DNA from: Oegoconia quadripuncta
Taxonomy: Eukaryota; Arthropoda; Insecta; Lepidoptera; Autostichidae
Direction of reading: 5' to 3'
DNA length: 64,000 nt
Assembly (NCBI GenBank): GCA_949316235.1
Contig: OX438741.1
Span: 41,460,567 to 41,524,566, forward strand
In this document: positions 60,101 through 64,000 of the stretch, one piece after another
How positions within the stretch are numbered: the first letter of the stretch is position 1
Layout: each line of letters opens with the position of its first letter
Program-made: the position numbers and the translations under genes
The notes under the pieces: generated by a model
The model's database searches: none
The model's input: only the letters and a program-made list of their open reading frames with translations
Told to the model about the DNA's origin: nothing

Positions 60101-61652
60101 CAAAGTTCCCATCTAGAACCTATTTGTAGGTATCTAGGTACTATTGTAATCGTCGGTGCAATTGTGCCACGTGTGCTTACGATTTTATTAATAATTATAG
60201 TATGTCTAAAGTACACCTATCATTCGTATATATTGTATATATATTGTGTATGAAATATGCAGGTACTTAGGTATTTGTGTGTGTCCCATGAGCGTCCGTG
60301 ATCTCACCATAGGCTCCACTGAAAACCAGCGTTGTAGTCGCTCTTCTTCTCTCGACTACAACAAATGCTGAGTCGGGGACCGGGCCTATTACGTAAATTT
60401 AAACGTTTCAATCGGCCATCGGCCATCGTTTACGATCATCGACCACTCGTATAAAAGTTACTGCATTACGTATGTCGTCGTTTGACACTCGTATACAATG
60501 AATGAATGATATTGGAATTGTCCAAAAGTATTGCTACTCGACACTAGACGGCGCTAGCACTAGCTTTTTTCGTTAACACTTTGGGCTAAAAGAGCGCAAT
60601 AGAAAGGGATGCCCTTATACCCAGAATAACGTTATCTCACTCTATTTTTGCATTACATAATTTCTAACCTACCAAATTTGTACATGCAGTGCTGCCAATT
60701 ACGAAAAAATTCCTCGATTTGTGGGAAAATAGAGAGTGAGGAATAATTTAAATCGGGAATTTATCGGGGAATCAAGGCCAATAATATTTGTAAAAGAACC
60801 CATAGTATTTTTATTGCTAATCGTGTTACTACATTTTTTACGTAATAAGAACAACAAGTTTTCAAGTTAAAGTAAAACATTAAACAACATTTTACATGAA
60901 ACAATATTGTACTTCTTTAATTATCAAATATTGTTTAATACATGCTTCGATCATCTACATGACTCATACATCATCATGTAATAAAAATAATTTTATAATA
61001 GTAGGTTATTTGTCGAAATATTCACTTTTTGGAAAAGGTATTTGTTCTACAAATTATTAGTAGGAGTACTAGCTTAACTATTAAACGTAAAACACGTTTT
61101 TGAAATAATATTATTTTGCAATAACAAAAGAATCATAAGAATTCTTAGTACCTATAGTGAATACGAATACGATTGGGGTAAACCCCGACTCACCTTTATC
61201 GATAACGTTTGAATCGTATACGATGTGCATAGGTAATGCCGATGTCATTACTTTTGTATGAGAGATCATTCATTCATCGTCAATCGTATCGATGACACTC
61301 GCATTCGTAATCGTTTGAAATGCGTAATAAGATTTCGCGAGTTTGACGTCGATGATCGTAATAATCGTTTACGATGGACTCATCGATTGACTTACGTAAT
61401 AGATCCTAAATTGATGCCACTTTGCGACACCGAAAACTAGCCAATGCATACCTACTTATATTAAGTTCCACATTTTTAAATTGTGTTAGGTATAGGTAAC
61501 AATTAAATGTATTTTATAAGTGTCGCTAAATGGATCAAATAAAGTTTTCTTATTCTCATTCTTATTCTTATTGTAGTCTGTCAAATAAATAAAACATGTT
61601 TACTTACCGACTTATTAATTAATGTCACAAATAACCAAACTATTACCAGCAT
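48192..61652 (-). CDS. Secreted aldo-keto reductase, AKR2E-like
   Basis: Nine coding exons on the minus strand: 61652-61608, 57757-57656, 57208-57138, 55050-54951, 54166-54056, 53366-53196, 52799-52605, 49764-49656, 48304-48192. They total 1017 nt, 338 aa plus stop; every junction has GT-AG and phase agrees. Exon 1 encodes a signal peptide ([15 protein letters not shown]), so the enzyme enters the secretory pathway, unlike most cytosolic AKRs. The core is a NADPH-dependent (beta/alpha)8 barrel: IPVIGLGTF, catalytic tetrad D76, Y81, K106, H137 ([19 protein letters not shown]), GLSNFN, and [13 protein letters not shown] for coenzyme phosphate. Moth AKR2E enzymes include secreted haemolymph 3-dehydroecdysone reductases, so a role in reducing an ecdysteroid or another carbonyl is plausible, but the substrate cannot be read from sequence. 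Introns are filled with transposons. No TATA box is evident before exon 1. Confidence 0.94.
48997..49430 (-). mobile_element. LINE fragments in AKR intron 8
   Basis: 48997-49240 is an inverted LINE 3' end (CAAAGTCAAAGTCAAAAATG). 49300-49430, in plus orientation, reads ACATTGGGATCTCCAAGAGC to GTGAGATTGTGGTC, the C-terminus and UTR of another LINE (compare 9595). Confidence 0.6.
49990..50720 (-). mobile_element. LINE 3' end split by a SINE-B, in AKR intron 7
   Basis: A repeated GAAATGAAATGAAATGAAA tail, then ACAATATGCACTTATGAAC and GCGAGAAACTCAGAGGG. It resumes after the SINE with ATATCCATGGGAACCTTGTT, the antisense of the LINE C-terminal YNKVPMDI motif. Confidence 0.7.
50278..50578 (+). mobile_element. 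SINE-B copy, full length
   Basis: From GCCTCCGTGGCTCAATGCAA to CACTTAACATCAGGTGCATA and poly-A. Inserted in the LINE end above. Confidence 0.88.
51130..51220 (+). mobile_element. LINE 3' end
   Basis: GTCCGCCGTTGTACTCAAAT to AAGCATTTACAAACATAAAA, family of 3010-3090 and 18786-18888. Confidence 0.65.
51598..51880 (-). mobile_element. SINE-B copy
   Basis: An inverse copy from TTTTATGCACAACGGGTTAG to GATCGAACCCGCGACCTCC. The start of the tRNA-like head is replaced by a LINE tail at 51885-51960. Confidence 0.86.
51960..52200 (-). mobile_element. SINE-A copy
   Basis: Inverse: ACATACACACAGCGCCATCT through GGGATCGAATCCGCAACC; the outer part of the tRNA-like head is lost. Confidence 0.85.
52290..52530 (+). 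mobile_element. LINE 3' end, uninterrupted
   Basis: GGACATGAACCGCTCGGCGA, AGAGCAACCCCTGAG, AACTTACGAAATAAAACTTT and a repeated TTTGAATTTGAAT tail. It abuts the donor side of AKR exon 7 (52605). Confidence 0.72.
54403..54936. mobile_element. MITE-H with internal partial duplication, in AKR intron 4
   Basis: Outer ends are GGCCCGTATT and its inverse (flanks TTA/TAA). Inside, the CCGTGCT ... TCGCCTCAGCGGCGAATGA ... CGTTTATTAATACGCGC segment occurs twice, at about 54420-54590 and 54610-54800. It ends 14 bp from the donor of exon 4. Confidence 0.85.
55150..55205 (+). mobile_element. SINE-B 3' tip
   Basis: GTGATTGAGGTCAAGTACC to GTTATGCATAAAAAAA. Confidence 0.6.
55590..55665 (+). mobile_element. 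SINE-B 3' tip
   Basis: CTTAACATCAGGTGTGATTG to GTTGTGCATAAAAAA; head missing. Confidence 0.65.
56139..56259. mobile_element. MITE-H short derivative
   Basis: 121 bp with GGCAGTATTAATAAATC and its inverse, flanked TAA/TTA. Keeps only the distal part of the family consensus. Confidence 0.75.
56404..56770. mobile_element. MITE-P copy
   Basis: TACCGTAAGGAAAAAAATA at the left and CCTTACGGTAAATA at the right, with centre TTGGAGAAAATATGGGTTC. Outermost TIR bases are lost. In AKR intron 3. Confidence 0.78.
56865..57010. mobile_element. Dispersed-repeat fragment
   Basis: CCCGTTGGGGTAGGCAGAGA and the sequence after it resemble a repeat widespread in lepidopteran genomes, probably LINE-derived. Confidence 0.4.
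57928..57992. repeat. Perfect 19-bp inverted repeat with competing inner pairing
   Basis: 57928-57946 (AATTGTTATCATGCAGGAT) is the exact complement of 57974-57992. GGATACAGC (57943-57951) can instead pair with GCTGTATCC (57962-57970). It stands at the start of the GC-rich LINE segment. Confidence 0.92.
57981..59235 (+). pseudogene. LINE ORF1 (gag-like) remnant, frameshifted
   Basis: A GC-rich block unlike its AT-rich surroundings. The first frame is open to 58925 (314 codons, Arg/Ala/Glu-rich: [37 protein letters not shown], a likely coiled coil). From about 58763 the likely true frame shifts ([11 protein letters not shown]), again at about 58855 ([12 protein letters not shown], then a Pro-rich run), and ends [14 protein letters not shown] before TAA at 59235. 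This layout matches ORF1 of lepidopteran R1-like LINEs. No CCHC knuckle was found. It lies in AKR intron 1, antisense to that gene. Confidence 0.75.
59236..59350 (-). mobile_element. LINE 3' tail
   Basis: On the minus strand: TTAATTGTGCAATAAAGAGT; similar in style to other LINE ends here. Confidence 0.5.
59385..59470 (-). mobile_element. tRNA-derived SINE head
   Basis: Inverse B box GGATTCGAACC and inverse A-box-like CCACTACACCAACTGG. Related to the SINE-A head but diverged. Not a tRNA gene: the acceptor stem does not close. Confidence 0.6.
59609..59686. mobile_element. One arm of the MITE found at 1004-1183
   Basis: TTGGGGAAAGTTGTTCGTAA to AATTCAGCCTGTAT matches the right half of that MITE. 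The left half is absent. Confidence 0.72.
59712..59983 (+). pseudogene. LINE ORF2 C-terminus remnant
   Basis: [16 protein letters not shown] in one frame, then after a shift near 59778 [33 protein letters not shown] and [11 protein letters not shown] to a stop at 59983. This is a recognisable C-terminal block of one LINE reverse transcriptase group. It may come from the same element as the ORF1 remnant at 57981, with the reverse transcriptase deleted. Confidence 0.7.
59984..61607. other. AKR intron 1, AT-rich
   Basis: No exon seen. 60402-60480 and 61255-61400 share ATCGTTTACGAT-type motifs and may be parts of one decayed element. Confidence 0.4.
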
Positions 61653-62595
61653 CCTGGTAAAGCGTCAGGTAACAACTAAATTCTAAAATTAAATCACCGG
61701 TAACCAGTGTTCAAGTCTTGACTCGTTGCCCTTGAGATTGACACAGACGGTAGGCAGCACATTCGTATTGGACTATCTGTGGATTGTACAGTGATTGGTA
61801 CTTAGTAGGCATCGTTAGAAGGTACACTCTGCCAGCGCCGGATCTACGTTTTTACAAAGAGGGGCGGAGTGCCTATTTGGCGCCCTCTAGAGCATAAACA
61901 ACAAATAAAATAGGTACTAAGATTTTAATAAATTCTTTATTACGTCCCAAAGTCGAATCTCCCTAAAAGTATTATATGGACCGTATGGACCGAAGCACTC
62001 TAGCACCATCTATTAGAAAGTATTCATACAATATCAACACTCAAACCAAATCAATAATAATATGTCACTGAATGAGTAAGAAAATTTCGTCAGCTCTGCT
62101 GCAGCATCTACTGAGGTTTGACTTGCACAACTTTGTTTTAATGACTGATGCTACTGTCCACTATACTACGACGTCTATTAACAATGTGGACGAAATTTTG
62201 CAACACATCTCAGTAGCGGATGCTTATGGATGGTATCTATACTCCTTTAAGTGTAAACACTTTGCTCTGTGAGTAGCTAGTGTAGTTGGTTTCGTGGTTG
62301 TTGTAATGCGAATACTTTCTAATAGATATCGATGCCGCGGCACTTTAGCCCATGTGATACTTATTAGGATGATTGGATTGTACAAATATTATCGTTCAAA
62401 CACAATTTCACGAGGTTTATTATGAATGTGATATTATCAGAAATATCAAATAATACATTACTTTCCTTGATTTCTTTTCCACGAAATCATCAATTAAATG
62501 CGCGCGCAACGCGGCTTCTGCTCGCTTTTCCTGAGGACGGAGTGTAAGTTTTGTTATCTTATCTATAACTGGATGTAAATATCCTATGTCTTAAT
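61653..62595. other. Upstream region of the AKR gene
   Basis: This should contain the AKR promoter. No TATA box is recognisable within 150 bp of the start codon. No other gene seen. Confidence 0.35.
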
Positions 62596-62599
62596 CCAG

Positions 62600-62900
62600 G
62601 GTATGCTTCAAACTTCAAACTTCAAGCATTTATTTCAACGTAAGATACATGATATCATTTGTTGAATGTCAATTTAAATCTACTGGAAATAAAAAAGTTT
62701 ATTGCATTTATCTGTCAGTCGGTATGTCCAAGCTACTACCGCTTCGGAAGGGGAATTCATCTGTGGGAAAAGAAGAGGCGCAAGAAACCCACAGGATCAT
62801 TGTTGTTCATTTTTTTTTTAAATAAAGTATATAACCAATACAATTTTATAATTTTGGGGAGCTGGTCGAAGTACACCAAGCGTGTTTGTCATTGAGGTAG
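62600..62900 (-). mobile_element. LINE 3' end (AAACTTC tail)
   Basis: Same segment as 21012-21205, including TCAATTTAAATCTACTGGAA and AGTCGGTATGTCCAAGC. Confidence 0.7.
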
Positions 62901-62989
62901 TCACTAATTTTATAATAACCCTTTTTTGCTAATGTTATTTTTACATAATCTTTAAATTTTTTTCTCAGTTAGATTAATGATATTCTCAG

Positions 62990-63110
62990 GTATAAGGTTA
63001 TATGCTCTATCTATATACCAAATTTCATCCAAATGCGTTCACTCGTTTCGCCGTTATTGAGCAACAAACAAACATCCAAACTTTCGCATTTAGAATATTA
63101 GGTTTGATTA
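62990..63110 (+). mobile_element. RTE-like 3' end
   Basis: CCAAATTTCATCCAAATGCG, TCGTTTCGCCGTTATTGAG and TTTCGCATTTAGAATATTAG. Confidence 0.55.
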
Positions 63111-63125
63111 TCTAATCAATGCTAA

Positions 63126-63153
63126 CTAGTATGTACCATCTGGTACATACTAG
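63126..63153. repeat. Perfect palindrome, 13-bp arms
   Basis: CTAGTATGTACCA, TC, then the exact complement. ATGGTACATA occurs a third time just downstream at 63161-63170. Confidence 0.9.
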
Positions 63154-63221
63154 CTATTAGATGGTACATATTATGTGCATCCCTAATACAATTAACCCTC
63201 CTCATAGATAAATAAAAGGGC

Positions 63222-63632
63222 TTTTTGGCGGGATCTCGGCGAGTGAAGTTGCATTTTTCTTTATAATTCTTATAATTTGTGCATTCTAGCTTTTGAAGCT
63301 TAATAATGGCAGAACATTGTGCAGCAAACGTTAGTGTTGGTGTACAGGTGAAAGGAAGTGTAAATTAAAGTGCGTAACGGAGCTTTCGGGTTCCCACAAG
63401 AAGCCGCCAAAATCTTTTGTAAAGCATTCTGCCACTTTACTGAAGAATGACTTGACTTGACCGTGACTAGACTGTATACGCTAAGTATACGACGAATTAC
63501 TTGTTTTGACTGAGACTGACTTATAAACTGAAGAAATAAGAGAAATAAAATTTTTCACTCGAAACTGGCAGTAATGTCCCTCGACAGTGAGGTTGACTGG
63601 TTGTCATCCTCAAAAACAAGAAGAAGAAGATA
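63222..63632 (+). mobile_element. Repeat-C copy, full length
   Basis: From CTTTTTGGCGGGATCTCGG to CAAAAACAAGAAGAAGAAG; the clearest full copy and the one that shows the (AAG)n tail. Confidence 0.85.
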
Positions 63633-63825
63633 AATAAAAAAACGCCAAGGTGGGAACAACAGTTCAATTTTTAATCAATAAACTTTGAAATATTTACAAT
63701 AACTAAAATAAACAACCATTTTTATTTCCAGAATTATTTCTACACATAGAAGTCCACTGCTGGACATAAACCTTTCCCATAGTGTGAGTTGTAGTGTACA
63801 ATAAATAATAAATAAATATTAAATA

Positions 63826-63885
63826 TCCTTGCACATGCACACAACGCCATCTAGTTCCATAGTAAGCAACTATAGGCTTGTGTAC
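63826..63885 (-). mobile_element. SINE-A 3' tip
   Basis: Inverse CACACAACGCCATCTAGTTC to AAGCAACTATAGGCTTGTG. Confidence 0.75.
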
Positions 63886-64000
63886 GGGCCTTACTATAAG
63901 CATCAGTAACGCCATCTAGCGTTGAATAGCAAAAACATGTATTAAACATATTGCAGCCATCGCCCAGTAACGATTCAGTAAAGCTCTTAAATAACAGAGG

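Overview
The window is repeat-rich, AT-rich insect nuclear DNA, most likely from a moth or butterfly. Genes have short exons and GT-AG introns. A secreted aldo-keto reductase resembles the lepidopteran AKR2E type, and most of the remaining sequence is SINEs, LINE 3' ends and MITEs of kinds common in Lepidoptera. The species cannot be named from the sequence alone.

Three host genes can be reconstructed exon by exon. (1) Plus strand, 22792-44108: a secreted chitin-binding protein of 589 aa with two peritrophin-A (CBM14) domains. They flank a roughly 400-residue acidic linker built mostly from about 36 hexapeptides of the type H/T-S-E-E-D-K. Its tiny first coding exon lies behind a TATA box and is separated from exon 2 by a 16.7-kb intron. 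(2) Minus strand, 24744-26614: a two-exon Rad60/Esc2/NIP45-type protein of 361 aa with two SUMO-like domains. It is nested inside the first intron of gene 1 on the opposite strand. (3) Minus strand, 48192-61652: a nine-exon secreted aldo-keto reductase of 338 aa with a complete Asp-Tyr-Lys-His catalytic tetrad. In all three, reading frame and splice phase close exactly across every junction.

The rest is mobile DNA. At 4758-6051 there is a structurally complete mariner with an intact 349-aa DD34D transposase, terminal inverted repeats and TA duplications. At 47013-47842 there is an element with 268-bp inverted repeats that look identical, enclosing the C-terminal remnant of a transposase. Several short-element families recur and are labelled here SINE-A, SINE-B, MITE-H (PIF/Harbinger-like), MITE-F, MITE-P, Repeat-C and Repeat-G. 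They are often nested: at 18.06-19.16 kb a hAT-type MITE with an exact 8-bp duplication sits in a SINE-A that sits in a MITE-F. LINE pieces include ORF2 C-termini at 16.3, 17.4, 27.2, 33.5, 38.5 and 59.8 kb and a GC-rich ORF1 remnant at 58-59.2 kb.

Layout: 0-22.6 kb is intergenic and repeat-filled; 22.6-44.1 kb is the chitin-binding gene with the nested Rad60-type gene; 44.1-48.2 kb is intergenic and holds the long-inverted-repeat element; 48.2-61.7 kb is the aldo-keto reductase gene with TE-filled introns; 61.7-64 kb is intergenic. No rRNA, authentic tRNA gene or CRISPR array was seen. The most unusual item is the acidic, potentially heavily phosphorylated repeat linker of the chitin-binding protein.
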